A stretch of 64,000 nt of DNA, taken from NCBI RefSeq assembly GCF_000350485.1, contig NZ_AORV01000065.1:186001-250000 (forward strand). Reading direction: 5' to 3'. The position numbers and the translations under genes are program-made. This document shows, one piece after another, positions 17,068 through 26,899 of this stretch. Position 1 is the stretch's first letter, and each line of letters begins with the position of its first letter. This DNA comes from Ruminiclostridium cellobioparum subsp. termitidis CT1112 (GTDB taxonomy: Bacteria > Bacillota > Clostridia > Acetivibrionales > DSM-1351). The notes under the pieces were generated by a model. That model ran no database searches and had not been told where the DNA came from. It was given only the letters and a program-made list of their open reading frames with translations.

Positions 17068-18108
17068 CTAGATTTTTATTACAGCTTTTACAACATCCTG
17101 TTTATTATTTATAACGTAATCAAATGCTTTGGCGACTTCATCAAAATCAAATTCATGAGTAACTATACCCGAAATATCAATTATACCCTTTGCTATGGCT
17201 TTTATAGCCGTAGGATAAATATTTCTGTAACGGAATACAGATTTTATCTGTGCTTCCTTTGCCATTATTTTTGCAAAATTGAATTCTATTATATCCTGTG
17301 GAGCCAAGCCTACCAATACAATAGTTCCGCCATTTTTGATCAGGTAAGGAGTCTGGGAAATTGTCCGGGCAGAGCCAGCGGTTTCAATTACCGTATCCAC
17401 ACCCTTTTTACCGGTCATTTTTTCTACTTCAGCGAAAACATCTGTTTCAGCAGCATTGATTGTTGCAGTGGCTCCCAGCTTTTTAGCATATTCGAGTCTC
17501 TTTGGTATAACGTCTACCACTGTGATATCAGTAGCGCCATAAGCCTTGCAGGCCAAAAGGGTTACAAGTCCGATGGTGCCTGCTCCCAATATTACTATTG
17601 AATCCCCAAGCTTCACATTTCCCTGAATTGCAGCGTGCATTCCAACTGCCAGAGGTTCTACAAGTGCACCCTCTTTAGTTGTTATATTGTCAGGAAGCTT
17701 GAAGCACATATTTTCCGGAAAAGCGATATAGTTCATCAGGGAGCCATGGTATGGCGGTGTAGCCAAAAACTCCACATCAGGACACAAGTTGTATCTTCCT
17801 GTTTTGCAGAATTCACACTGACCGCAGGTAATGCCGGGCTCAAGTGCTACTTTGTCTCCAACCTTAAGATTCTGGACATCGTTTCCTATCTCGACAATAG
17901 TTCCGGCGCACTCATGACCCAGTATAAAGTCACCGTTAACAATAAAATCACCTATTTTGCCGTGTTCAAGATAGTGTACATCCGAACCGCATATCCCAAC
18001 GTATTCAAGCTTTACCATTACATCCCTGTCCCTCAATTTTGGCATTTCAATGTCTCTGATTTCCATCTTGTTGATGCCAGTCATATATGCTGCTCTGTTT
18101 TTCATCAT
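17068..18108 (-). CDS. Zinc-dependent polyol (sorbitol/xylitol-type) dehydrogenase
   Basis: 346-residue medium-chain dehydrogenase. Catalytic zinc ligands lie in VGICGSDVHYLEHG and GHECAG; structural zinc cysteines in CGQCEFCKTGRYNLC; the Rossmann motif GAGTIGLV lies near residue 172. The YLEHG segment is typical of the sorbitol/xylitol dehydrogenase branch. RBS AGGAGGG precedes ATG. It follows the sugar importer genes and a terminator ends the unit, so it probably oxidises the imported polyol or its derivative. Substrate not determined. Confidence 0.9.
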   Translation of the reverse strand: MMKNRAAYMTGINKMEIRDIEMPKLRDRDVMVKLEYVGICGSDVHYLEHGKIGDFIVNGDFILGHECAGTIVEIGNDVQNLKVGDKVALEPGITCGQCEFCKTGRYNLCPDVEFLATPPYHGSLMNYIAFPENMCFKLPDNITTKEGALVEPLAVGMHAAIQGNVKLGDSIVILGAGTIGLVTLLACKAYGATDITVVDVIPKRLEYAKKLGATATINAAETDVFAEVEKMTGKKGVDTVIETAGSARTISQTPYLIKNGGTIVLVGLAPQDIIEFNFAKIMAKEAQIKSVFRYRNIYPTAIKAIAKGIIDISGIVTHEFDFDEVAKAFDYVINNKQDVVKAVIKI

Positions 18109-18378
18109 TAAACCCTCCTGTAATTTGATTTTAAAATATTAGCTGTCATTAAATCACGCTTATTATAATGTATATTAAGAAGTCTTTTAATTAGATTTGG
18201 ATAATTTTTTAACAATGTTAAATGTATATAAATTCAATTGCTATTGTTTTCAACTTTAATTTTAAATACTTTAATGTATTTAGTAAATAGTTTTATTATA
18301 TAGTTTTATAAAAGTTTTATAGTTATCTTTTAGTAAATATTTATAAGCAGCCTGTTATTATTTGTGATACATTATATT

Positions 18379-18420
18379 GCACCTGAGATGCGTGAAACAC
18401 ATTTCACGCATCTTCAGTGC
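18379..18420. terminator. Strong hairpin after the sugar-binding protein gene
   Basis: Arms GCACcTGAgATGCGTGAAA and TTTCACGCATctTCAGTGC around a short loop. There is no clear U-tract, so it may attenuate or protect the abundant binding-protein mRNA rather than fully end transcription before the dehydrogenase. The rest of 18109-18450 is AT-rich with nothing else recognisable. Confidence 0.6.
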
Positions 18421-18450
18421 AGTTAAATCAATAAATCTCATTAATAATTA

Positions 18451-19461
18451 CTATTTTATTGCTCCGGCTTTCTTCAATACATCAATATACTCTTGAACAT
18501 TATCCTTGTTAACCAATGGGTTTCCGATATCTGTATCAATTTGCTTTTCAGCTCCGGTTAAAAGCTTGTTGCTTGTTTCCATCAATTTTGTTGCAAGGTC
18601 ATAAGCACTCTGCATACAAGTTGAAGTCATCTTGCCTTCCTGTATTAAGAGAAGAGCTTCTGCAGTTCCGTCAACACCGTAAACAAGCATGTCTTTGAAC
18701 TTTGCATTGTCTTTTACAACTTCAATAGCACCTGCTGCCATGTTATCGTTCATTGAGATAACGGCATCGATCTTATCATTGGCCTGAACCCAGTCTTCCA
18801 TGTACTTCATGGCTTCATCCTTATTCCAGTTTGCAATCTGTTCTCCAACAATTTTAACATCAGGACGTTTGTCAAAGAATTCCTTCTGCCAGCTTGCACG
18901 TCTTTCATCAGCGTGGAAGTTACCTGAAGGTCCTTTTAATACAACAACCTTAGCATTCTGCGGGATTTGCTCCACTGCTGCACGAGCATTAACAGCTGCC
19001 TGTTCATATGGATTTGCATCTACCGAAGATGCTCCTTCAATACCTGAAATACGAGCATTTGTTGTTATTGCAAAAATTCCTGCTTTAACAACCTTTTCAA
19101 CATATGGTCTTTGAGCTTCACCATTGTTTGGCTGTACTATAACCAGATCGTATTTGTTTGTGATAGCATTTTCTATCATGGAGTTTTCTTTTTCATCATT
19201 TGCTTCACCGTCAAATACATCAAGAGTTATGCCCGGATACTTCTTGGCTTCATCTTTAACAGCATTTGCGAGCCATGCAGCAAAGGAATCTGATTGTGCA
19301 CGAGCAATATATGCTATTTTATAAGTTTTCGCTCCGCCATTACCAGTTGTTGTCCCTGCAGCTGTACTGTTTGAAGCGTTTGGTGTAGCTGTCTTACCAC
19401 AAGCAGCGAGTAAAACAATTGCCAGTAACATTGAAAGTACGCTAATCAGTCTCTTCTTCAT
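18451..19461 (-). CDS. Sugar ABC transporter substrate-binding lipoprotein
   Basis: About 336 residues: signal peptide with lipobox LLAAC, a Thr/Ser/Gly linker, then a periplasmic-binding type I (Peripla_BP_4, RbsB-like) domain with KIAYIARAQSDSFAAWLANAV, VDANPYEQAAV and VVLKGPSGNFHADERRASW. ATG 19461 has AAAGGATGG upstream; seven earlier codons lack a site. It is the extracellular receptor of the importer encoded just upstream. The sugar is unknown. Confidence 0.93.
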   Translation of the reverse strand: MKKRLISVLSMLLAIVLLAACGKTATPNASNSTAAGTTTGNGGAKTYKIAYIARAQSDSFAAWLANAVKDEAKKYPGITLDVFDGEANDEKENSMIENAITNKYDLVIVQPNNGEAQRPYVEKVVKAGIFAITTNARISGIEGASSVDANPYEQAAVNARAAVEQIPQNAKVVVLKGPSGNFHADERRASWQKEFFDKRPDVKIVGEQIANWNKDEAMKYMEDWVQANDKIDAVISMNDNMAAGAIEVVKDNAKFKDMLVYGVDGTAEALLLIQEGKMTSTCMQSAYDLATKLMETSNKLLTGAEKQIDTDIGNPLVNKDNVQEYIDVLKKAGAIK

Positions 19462-19594
19462 TGTTGACCATCCTTTTCGCATAATTTTTTTTTATTTTAA
19501 ACAGCTTTGTGCTGCTTAATACTGTTTTGTGTTATTGATAACAAGTTTTAAATAAAATACTATAAATAAAATGCTCTAGCTAAAATACCGCGAA

Positions 19595-20596
19595 CTATTT
19601 TGCTTTTATGGCTTTAGGCTTTTCCTTGTCTTCGATTCTTCCCATTGCACTCTTTGTTCTTCTGTTCTTTGAACGGATATCATAAATAACCGCAAGGGCT
19701 ATAATGGCACCTCTGACTATCTGCTGCATATAGGAATCCACACTTGCCAGGTTCATAATGTTATCCAGGAAGCCCACTATGAAGGCACCGGCCAAAGTAC
19801 CTGCAGCAGTACCGACACCGCCTGAGAAGCTTGTTCCTCCGATGATTGCGGCTGTCAGGGCTGTGAATTCATAACCTACGGCTCCGTTAGGAAGACCTGC
19901 ATTAACACGGGACATGAACAATACGCCTGCCAGACCCACAAATATACCATTGATAATGAAGGCCGTATATTTTACTTTGTGAACATTGATACCTGATGCA
20001 ATTGAAGCTTCCTCATTTCCTCCCACAGCATACAGAGATCTTCCGAACCGTGTGTGCTTCAGGATATACCACGTAAAGATGGCTATTATTACAAGGAATA
20101 TGATAGGTATAGGAATAATACCGGCTGAACCCTGACCAAATACCACGAAATTGCCAAGCTGCAGTAAGTTTTGCCCCTTAGTAAACAACAGTGCCACACC
20201 CCGGGCCATCGTAAGCATTGCCAGCGTTGCAATAAACGGAGGTGCCTTGAAGGTACTTACCATTATGGCGTTTACAATATTACATACAACACCTGTTACA
20301 ATACCAACCAATACGGCTATTACCAATGAACCGGTTGATTTGTAAGCCGATACGGCAAACACTCCCGACAATGCAAGTACCGAACCCTGGGACAGGTCAA
20401 GCATGCCTGATATGATGAGCATTGTCTGTCCGAAAGCCAGAATTGTTGTAACTGCCAGCTGTCTGGATATATTTGTAAGGTTATTGGGTGTTAAAAAGTT
20501 TTCATTTATTATTGAACAAATAAAGAATAGTACAAATAGTACCATAAAAATACTGTATTTCTTTTTAGCCGTACTCCATACATTTTTTAAATCCAT
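19595..20596 (-). CDS. Sugar ABC transporter permease (RbsC family)
   Basis: 333 residues with about eight to ten membrane segments and the BPD_transp_2 core (FTALTAAIIGGTSFSGGVGT, near residue 250). GAGGTGA lies before ATG, which is 2 nt from the stop of the ATPase gene, indicating tight coupling. Forms the channel of the ribose-type importer. Confidence 0.94.
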   Translation of the reverse strand: MDLKNVWSTAKKKYSIFMVLFVLFFICSIINENFLTPNNLTNISRQLAVTTILAFGQTMLIISGMLDLSQGSVLALSGVFAVSAYKSTGSLVIAVLVGIVTGVVCNIVNAIMVSTFKAPPFIATLAMLTMARGVALLFTKGQNLLQLGNFVVFGQGSAGIIPIPIIFLVIIAIFTWYILKHTRFGRSLYAVGGNEEASIASGINVHKVKYTAFIINGIFVGLAGVLFMSRVNAGLPNGAVGYEFTALTAAIIGGTSFSGGVGTAAGTLAGAFIVGFLDNIMNLASVDSYMQQIVRGAIIALAVIYDIRSKNRRTKSAMGRIEDKEKPKAIKAK

Positions 20597-20597
20597 T

Positions 20598-22109
20598 TTA
20601 GTTCACCTCGTTAGATATTAAAGTTCCGGTAGCATACTTCATTATCAGTTCCTGCGAGAAATCCTTCCTTGAAATCTCACCTGTAATTGTGCCCTTGCAC
20701 ATAACATAAATTCTGTCACACATACCAATCAATTCAGGTAATTCCGAAGAAACCATTATGACTGCTTTACCTTCCTGTGCCAAATTGGTCATTAGCTTGT
20801 AAATTTCAAACTTGGCTCCGACATCAATACCTCTTGTAGGTTCATCCAATATCAGTATGTCAGGATTTCTGATCATCCATTTTGCGAGAACAACCTTCTG
20901 CTGATTTCCTCCGCTTAAGGACTGGATAGTTGTTTCCAAAGATGGAGTTTTTACCTTCATTTTTGAAAACATATCAGAAACGATATTCTTCTCTGTCTTG
21001 TGGTGAAGCCTGAACCGGTAAAATACCTTTTGCAGGAAAGACAATGTGGTATTTTCCTTTACTGACCTTACAGGGATTATTCCATATCTTCTCCTGTCTT
21101 CTGAAAGCATTACCAATCCGTTTTCAATACTCTGCCTTACATTTTTGATTTTGACCTCTTTACCCTTGATGGTAACTTTGCCGTCTGTAATTGGATCAAG
21201 ACCGAACAGAGAACGCATGACTTCTGTTCTGCCTGCTCCCATCAAACCTGCAAACCCGATTATTTCACCCTTCTTAAGGTGGAAGTTCACATCGTGGTAT
21301 ACATTACCATTGTTCAGATTCTCAACTCTGAGGATGTCCTCTCCTATTTTCACTTCTTCCTTAGGATAAGTGTTTGTAAGCTTACGGCCTACCATAAGCG
21401 CTATTACCTGTTCAATATCCAGTTCTTCCCTGGGATGGCTTTCAACTACCGTACCATCTCTGAAAACTGTAATTTCATCAGCTATCTGGAATATTTCATC
21501 AAGTTTGTGAGAAATATATATGATACTCACACCTCTTGCTTTTAACTCTCTGATCTTCGCAAACAGCTTTTCTACTTCCTTTAGGGTTATGGCCGATGTC
21601 GGCTCATCCATGATGATGATGTCAGAATTATAAGATACGGCTTTTATTATCTCCAGCATCTGTATATCTGAAACAGTGAGATCCTTGAGAAGCGTCGTCG
21701 GAGAATATGGCAGATTTTCTTTTTTCAGCAATTCGTTGGTGCGACGCCGTACTTCCTTCCAATCAACATTTCCAAGTTTTCCAACAGGCAGATTGCCCAG
21801 GAAAATATTTTCCTCCACCGTCATTTCAGGGACATAGTTCATTTCCTGAAATATCATTGAAATCCCAAGACTTCTTGCCTGTATGGGATTACTGATTTTT
21901 ACCGGTTTTTCATCAATGAATATTTGACCGCCGTCAGGTTGATAAACACCATTAATTATTTTCATTAATGTTGATTTTCCTGCACCGTTCTCACCGCACA
22001 AAACATGGACTGAGCCTTTTTTTACAGTAAAATCGATTTTATCAAGTGCCTTTACCCCTGGAAAGGATTTTTCAATTTGTGAAACTCTTAATTTAATGTT
22101 TTGATTCAT
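20598..22109 (-). CDS. Sugar ABC transporter ATP-binding protein (RbsA/MglA family)
   Basis: 503 residues with two ATPase domains. The N-terminal domain has Walker A GENGAGKST, a signature-like LTVSDIQMLEI segment and Walker B IIIMDEPTSAI. The C-terminal domain lacks a canonical Walker A (GLMGAGRTEV, normal for this family) but keeps LSGGNQQKVVLAKW and LILDEPTRGIDVG. GGGGAG precedes ATG. It is the first gene of the importer operon. Confidence 0.95.
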   Translation of the reverse strand: MNQNIKLRVSQIEKSFPGVKALDKIDFTVKKGSVHVLCGENGAGKSTLMKIINGVYQPDGGQIFIDEKPVKISNPIQARSLGISMIFQEMNYVPEMTVEENIFLGNLPVGKLGNVDWKEVRRRTNELLKKENLPYSPTTLLKDLTVSDIQMLEIIKAVSYNSDIIIMDEPTSAITLKEVEKLFAKIRELKARGVSIIYISHKLDEIFQIADEITVFRDGTVVESHPREELDIEQVIALMVGRKLTNTYPKEEVKIGEDILRVENLNNGNVYHDVNFHLKKGEIIGFAGLMGAGRTEVMRSLFGLDPITDGKVTIKGKEVKIKNVRQSIENGLVMLSEDRRRYGIIPVRSVKENTTLSFLQKVFYRFRLHHKTEKNIVSDMFSKMKVKTPSLETTIQSLSGGNQQKVVLAKWMIRNPDILILDEPTRGIDVGAKFEIYKLMTNLAQEGKAVIMVSSELPELIGMCDRIYVMCKGTITGEISRKDFSQELIMKYATGTLISNEVN

Positions 22110-22220
22110 ATCCCTCTCCCCGTAAACTCCCCTGAATAGATTTGTTCTAAATTTACAGCTGCAATTCAGAGCTAAAATGGCAATTATGAATTCCTATACA
22201 AATATACACTTATCAGCAAA

Positions 22221-22248
22221 TGTTTTCTAAAACACATTCAGCGAATGT
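22221..22248. promoter_or_regulatory. Adjacent palindromes upstream of the sugar importer operon
   Basis: TGTTTT-CT-AAAACA (22221-22234) overlaps ACATTC-AGC-GAATGT (22234-22248), about 110-140 bp before the importer start. They are candidate operators for the ROK regulator encoded just upstream. The remainder of the 22110-22563 gap is AT-rich plus the ROK terminator. Confidence 0.5.
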
Positions 22249-22445
22249 ATTTATATAAGACTTTTATAAATTACTTTTAATAAGATTATATCGTGTTTTT
22301 ATACAAAGTCAATATACAATTTTAAAATAATCAATTTTATTTTAGTGATTTTGCATAAAGTGTCCACGCGGCTATACAGCTGTTCCTATATGTATCCTCA
22401 TAACCCACTTTTTAGAATTATTTTGAACGGAAATTATGAATTAAT

Positions 22446-22498
22446 AAAAAAAGGTACGTAACCCATAATACCATCAATTTGATGAAGGATACATACAC
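22446..22498 (-). terminator. Terminator of the ROK regulator gene
   Basis: Imperfect stem (GTATGTATCC.. pairing with ..GGGTTACGTAC, CATC/GATG at the tip) followed by CTTTTTTTATT on the minus strand, 65 bp beyond the ROK stop. Confidence 0.75.
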
Positions 22499-22563
22499 TT
22501 TATTTTTCCAAAAATCTCAGAATTTATTTAAGAAAATAAAAAATCTTTGAATTATTTGAATTA

Positions 22564-23691
22564 TCAGATATTTTTTATAAAATCTTCAACATGGAGCAGA
22601 GCTGCTCCCACTGCCGTTGTTTCCAGCTTGTATTTACATACATGCAAATATGTTCCGTCCACTTCAAAGGTGTTGTATCTCGATACCTTTTGTCTCAGTT
22701 CGTCAAGATATTCATCCATGTATGCACCGGCATACCCCCCAAGGATTACCTTACAGTCAAACAGCATCCTTAAGTTGTTGATGGCTACCACAAGATATGA
22801 TACATACTCCTCCCATATACTTTTCTGAGGCTCCTTACCTAATCTTAAAAGTCTGAAAAACTCCGCAATATTCCCATTTGTGCTGTCGGATAATATTTTT
22901 GCAGAACAATAGGCATCCACACAGCCTTTTTGTCCGCAATAGCAGGTTCTCCCGGCAGGAGCGATGGTCATATGACCAAATTCACCGCCCCGCTGATTTT
23001 GACCATTGTAAATGTTTTTGCCTATTATAATGGATCCGCCCACAGAATTGTTCAGAGATAAATATGCAACACTTTCGTCTGTCTTGTCCCCCCACCTTTC
23101 GGCAAAACCGGCAGCATTTGCATCATTGCTGAAGGTGCATCTGTATGGGATAAATTCTTCAAAGGCAGTAATGCTGCCGCCTTCAAAGTCAATAACCTGG
23201 GCGTAGCTCACCGAACGGCTGTCATCGGACAAAATAGCAGGCAATGCTATACCGACACCCAATATGTTCTCAGGTTCTATTTTGCAATCCAGGATAAAGC
23301 TGTTTACAAGATGGCCTACACCTTTAAAATATTCCTTTGAGTTGACAAACGGAAACAACTTCCTATAATTCCTGATAACTTTGGCACTGAGATCTATCAT
23401 AACAATACCCACATGGTTCCTTGTTATGTCCAGACCAACTGCATATTTGGCCGTACTGTTATAGGATATGGCCTTGGCCTTGCGTCCTCCTGTGGACTCA
23501 AACAGGCCTGTCTCTATGACCAACCCGCGTTCATATAACTCCTTTATATTTTGAGTCACGGTTGGCAGACTCATATTTAAAGAGTATGCTATCTCCTGGA
23601 TAGAAATAGGTTCTCTCATATATAGGAAATTATATATGGCATTTCTATTTATTTTTTTTACCTCGATACTATTTACTCTACCAGTCGTCAT
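22564..23691 (-). CDS. ROK family transcriptional regulator (NagC/XylR type)
   Basis: 375 residues: N-terminal winged HTH (residues 10-70, PISIQEIAYSLNMSLPTVTQNI), then the ROK fold with AVGLDITRNHVGIVMIDL, the GGEFGHMTIAP glycine motif and the zinc-binding CYCGQKGCVDAYC motif. GGGAG precedes ATG. It is upstream of the sugar importer operon and probably represses it until a sugar ligand binds. Confidence 0.93.
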   Translation of the reverse strand: MTTGRVNSIEVKKINRNAIYNFLYMREPISIQEIAYSLNMSLPTVTQNIKELYERGLVIETGLFESTGGRKAKAISYNSTAKYAVGLDITRNHVGIVMIDLSAKVIRNYRKLFPFVNSKEYFKGVGHLVNSFILDCKIEPENILGVGIALPAILSDDSRSVSYAQVIDFEGGSITAFEEFIPYRCTFSNDANAAGFAERWGDKTDESVAYLSLNNSVGGSIIIGKNIYNGQNQRGGEFGHMTIAPAGRTCYCGQKGCVDAYCSAKILSDSTNGNIAEFFRLLRLGKEPQKSIWEEYVSYLVVAINNLRMLFDCKVILGGYAGAYMDEYLDELRQKVSRYNTFEVDGTYLHVCKYKLETTAVGAALLHVEDFIKNI

Positions 23692-24036
23692 AATAATCTC
23701 CCAGTTTTATAAATGTCTTTTAATAATGTATTTATAATAATATATTTTGATTTTTAAAGCAATCCAAAGTTTAAACAAAAGAAGATAAGGATTTTTATGA
23801 TAATTTTTATATTGTGACAAATAGGAGTTGTATTTTATGTAGTTTCTACAGTGATTTTGTTACATATGCTTAATTATACCATATTAATACAGTATTATAT
23901 ATGAATTTAAAAAATATATTGTATACATATCTTCAAATTGTTTTAAATAAAATACATTGATGATATAATCAAAATATAAAAGTAAATATTGTCGGCGTTG
24001 CAGTATTAAAAATTAGCTTCATGCGGAGGAAATGTT
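23692..24036. other. Divergent intergenic region ROK / Pr6Pr
   Basis: 345 bp, very AT-rich. A plus-strand TATAAT at 23964-23969 may serve the Pr6Pr gene, with no good -35. GGAGG lies before the ATG at 24037. Nothing else recognised. Confidence 0.4.
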
Positions 24037-24738
24037 ATGTGCATTCATAATCGCTTGTTCGCTTTAATTTTTAGAATTCTGTTTTTAGCAGGTTGTGGAA
24101 TCGGACTTTACCTCAACTCGGGCCTTCCCAGCGGGAAGCCCGCACCTTACATGCTGATTTTTTATACTATTCAAAGCAATGCCTTATGCTTTATTTTCTT
24201 TGCCATCCTCATAATTAAAACTTTTCTGGATTTAAAAAACAAAGGTATCAAGGGTACGACGGTATTTCTTCCTCATTTCAAGGGTGCGGTTACAATGGCT
24301 ATAGCCGTGACTTTCATAATCTACCAGTTTGTTTTGGTTCCAAAGTTTTTGAATGCCCCAGCTGCTGCTTACAGTATATTCAACTGGCAAAACATGCTGG
24401 TCCATTATTTTGTTCCGATTGCGGCTTTAACCGATTGGCTGGTTTTTGATGAAAAGCTCAGTTTCCGTTGGTTTGATCCAATAGTATGGCTGATGCTTCC
24501 CATTGCTTATTTTATATTTACTCTAATCCGAGCCAGATTCGGAGGCGTTATTGAAATTGTTAAAAGTCCTTATCCATACTTCTTTATTGACGTTGAACTG
24601 CTTGGCTGGATTAAGGTTATCAAAAATGCTTGTCTGTTGATTTTGGGGTTTTTAGTTCTTGGCTACCTGATATTCATTGTAGATAGAGTAAAAATAAGGA
24701 GACATTCCCCGAAATTTGACGTATTACAGACGAGATAA
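24037..24738 (+). CDS. Pr6Pr family membrane protein
   Basis: 233 residues with six predicted membrane spans. It shows features of the Pr6Pr (FAR-17a/AIG1-like) family: FYTIQSNALCFI in span 2 and NMLVHYFVPIAALTDWLVFD, followed by WFDPIVWLMLPIAYFIF and PYPYFFIDVELLGW. Eukaryotic AIG1/ADTRP relatives are threonine hydrolases of lipid esters; the bacterial role is not known. GGAGG lies 7 nt upstream of ATG. It is one of the few plus-strand genes in the window and stands alone. Confidence 0.8.
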   Translation: MCIHNRLFALIFRILFLAGCGIGLYLNSGLPSGKPAPYMLIFYTIQSNALCFIFFAILIIKTFLDLKNKGIKGTTVFLPHFKGAVTMAIAVTFIIYQFVLVPKFLNAPAAAYSIFNWQNMLVHYFVPIAALTDWLVFDEKLSFRWFDPIVWLMLPIAYFIFTLIRARFGGVIEIVKSPYPYFFIDVELLGWIKVIKNACLLILGFLVLGYLIFIVDRVKIRRHSPKFDVLQTR

Positions 24739-25083
24739 TGTCTAATCCTGCCACATTGTAATGTAAGTGCAATGAAAATGTTTTAATATTGTGTTATCAT
24801 GTTACCATGCATTTAAAAAAATTATGTATACTAGGAATTGTCACAATTGAATTTTAATGCCTACATAAAGTTTTGTCTGGTAAAACATATTTTTAAAACT
24901 TTCTTTATTGATTGTATCATCCTGTAATTAATTCTTTTTGTTTCAAATCTATTACCAATTCCTGTTGCAATTTTTTTATGTGGGAAGTGGTTTTTTATTG
25001 CGTGAAAAATACAAAGAATACGTAGTTTTTTAAAACCATTTCTATACAAAATTTAATATAATACATAATTTATTGGAGAAAAC
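24739..25083. other. Intergenic region without recognised gene
   Basis: 345 bp of AT-rich sequence. A 62-codon minus-strand ORF (24861-25049) has no RBS and no recognised homology. A GGAGAAAAC ribosome site precedes the next gene. No hairpin with a U-tract is obvious. Confidence 0.4.
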
Positions 25084-26748
25084 ATGAGTAAAAAAAATAA
25101 AAATGCAAAACACCTTTATAGCAATCTTACCCGGAAGATTAAAGCATATAAAGAAAAATACCCCAGAAAATTCAAATATTATTTGATTTCAGCCTCGGGA
25201 GCATTGGTGATAACCCTCGCAGTTGCCGTAGCCACTTCTCTTCCATCCGGCTCAAGTATTCCTTTATCCACGGCGGATAACCAAACCTCAGATACTTTTG
25301 CACTCCATGCCTCTGACAGCACCCCGGCAAAAGCCGTAAAGGGCGCTTCGTCTGAAGCAAGTGCGGAAGCCGGTAAATTTTCAGCAGAAAAGGTCTCCCG
25401 CGGCAAAAAAGCGCCCATGGACCCTTCAAAAGGTGACATAATAAAGCTTGGAGTAAAAGACGAAATTGTTACCGTTATCCAGCAAAGACTGGTTCAGCTC
25501 TATTATCTGGAGTCGGACGAGCCTACCGAGGAATTCGGTGAAGCAATAGAAACATCCGTAAAACTGTTTCAACGAAAACATGAGCTGGAAATAACAGGTG
25601 AAGTCAACGCTGAAACCTATAATTTGCTTATGTCCGACGACGCAAAAGAATACACCGTGTACATAGGTTCTGAGGGCACAGATGTGGAGCAGCTTCAAAC
25701 GCGCCTGTACGAGCTGGGCTACCTGAATAAGGTCACAAGTTATTTCGGTACTGATACTGAAGCTGCAGTAAAGGAATTCCAAAAGAGAAATGGTCTTTTT
25801 GATGATGGAAACGTAGGTAAAAATACCCGTGAAAAATTATATTCTGCTGAAGCGGTACCTCTCTCCTTCTATTTGGGTGACGAAAACGACGAAATACTGA
25901 AATACCAGCAAAGACTCGGTCAGCTCGGTTATCTGACAACGAAGCCCGACGGAAAGTACGGTAACGATACGGTATTGGCTGTAAAGCACTTCCAGGATAT
26001 CAACGGCATCATAGCAGACGGATATATGGGACCTGCCACAAAGGAACTATTAATGTCCGGTGATGCCCAGGAATATTGCATTAAAACCGGTGACAAGGGG
26101 TCGGATGTTGAAAATATTCAAACCTATCTGAAAAAACTGAAATATCTTAAGAGTGTAACCGGCTATTTCGGCTCGGATACAAATGACGCTGTAATAAATT
26201 TCCAGAAACGTAACGGACTGTCCGCAGACGGTAAAGTTGGATCACAGACCATAAGCAAGCTTCTTTCGGACAGTGCAAAAAGCTGGAACGGCGGCTCTTC
26301 TGGCAGCGGTTCAAATTCAGGCTCGGGCGGCAGCAATTCAGGGGGAAACAGCGGCAGTGGCAATGATTCGGGCTATTCCTCCAGTTCAACGGTAGAACGG
26401 ATAATTTCAATAGCAAAATCAAAAATCGGTTCCAGATACGTATACGGTGCAAAGGGACCTAACACTTTTGACTGCTCCGGTTTTGTATATTGGGTACTGA
26501 ATCAGGCAGGTATCAGACAAAGTTATATGACCTCCTACTCCTGGCAGAATACAGGCAAATTCCAGAGAATTTCAAGCATGAAAAGCATAAAGCGCGGCGA
26601 TATAATTTCCTACCGGGGACATGTGGGTATTGCCCTGGGCAACGGTCAGATGGTAGATGCATCCTCCAGCCAGGGAAGGGTAAGGATTACCTCAATCAAT
26701 TCATCCTATTGGATAAATCATTTCGAATGCGCATACAGAATTTTTTAG
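25084..26748 (+). CDS. NlpC/P60 cell wall hydrolase with four peptidoglycan-binding repeats
   Basis: 554 residues. A basic cytoplasmic N-terminus (1-32) precedes a signal-anchor (33-53) and a Ser/Ala linker. Four PG_binding_1 units follow (about 120-185, 195-258, 264-330, 337-400), recognisable by repeated LQxRLxxLGYL and FQKRNGL. A Gly/Ser linker (402-432) leads to the NlpC/P60 peptidase (437-554), with catalytic Cys in NTFDCSGFVYW and His in YRGHVGIALG. Cleaves D-gamma-glutamyl-diaminopimelate-type stem peptide bonds in related enzymes. A strong terminator follows. Confidence 0.93.
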   Translation: MSKKNKNAKHLYSNLTRKIKAYKEKYPRKFKYYLISASGALVITLAVAVATSLPSGSSIPLSTADNQTSDTFALHASDSTPAKAVKGASSEASAEAGKFSAEKVSRGKKAPMDPSKGDIIKLGVKDEIVTVIQQRLVQLYYLESDEPTEEFGEAIETSVKLFQRKHELEITGEVNAETYNLLMSDDAKEYTVYIGSEGTDVEQLQTRLYELGYLNKVTSYFGTDTEAAVKEFQKRNGLFDDGNVGKNTREKLYSAEAVPLSFYLGDENDEILKYQQRLGQLGYLTTKPDGKYGNDTVLAVKHFQDINGIIADGYMGPATKELLMSGDAQEYCIKTGDKGSDVENIQTYLKKLKYLKSVTGYFGSDTNDAVINFQKRNGLSADGKVGSQTISKLLSDSAKSWNGGSSGSGSNSGSGGSNSGGNSGSGNDSGYSSSSTVERIISIAKSKIGSRYVYGAKGPNTFDCSGFVYWVLNQAGIRQSYMTSYSWQNTGKFQRISSMKSIKRGDIISYRGHVGIALGNGQMVDASSSQGRVRITSINSSYWINHFECAYRIF

Positions 26749-26831
26749 TACCGGCAAAATATAATATTCGGCAAGTCATCTGAGTTCCATGAGAACTCAT
26801 TGCATTAAACAAACAGCAGCACGTTTGGAAA

Positions 26832-26869
26832 AATGCCCCCGGCCTTGTGGCGCCGGGGGCATTTTTTTT
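26832..26869. terminator. GC-rich bidirectional terminator
   Basis: AATGCCCCCGGC (26832-26843) pairs with GCCGGGGGCATT (26852-26863), followed by U8 on the plus strand and A/U5 on the other. It separates the convergent NlpC/P60 and flavoprotein genes. Confidence 0.95.
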
Positions 26870-26899
26870 AAAATCAAATAATTAATTCAAATAAACAAT

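Noticed and set aside
24861-25049. 62-codon minus-strand ORF before the NlpC/P60 gene
   Set aside because: No ribosome binding site, no recognised domain; too short and basic to call a gene or a transposase remnant.
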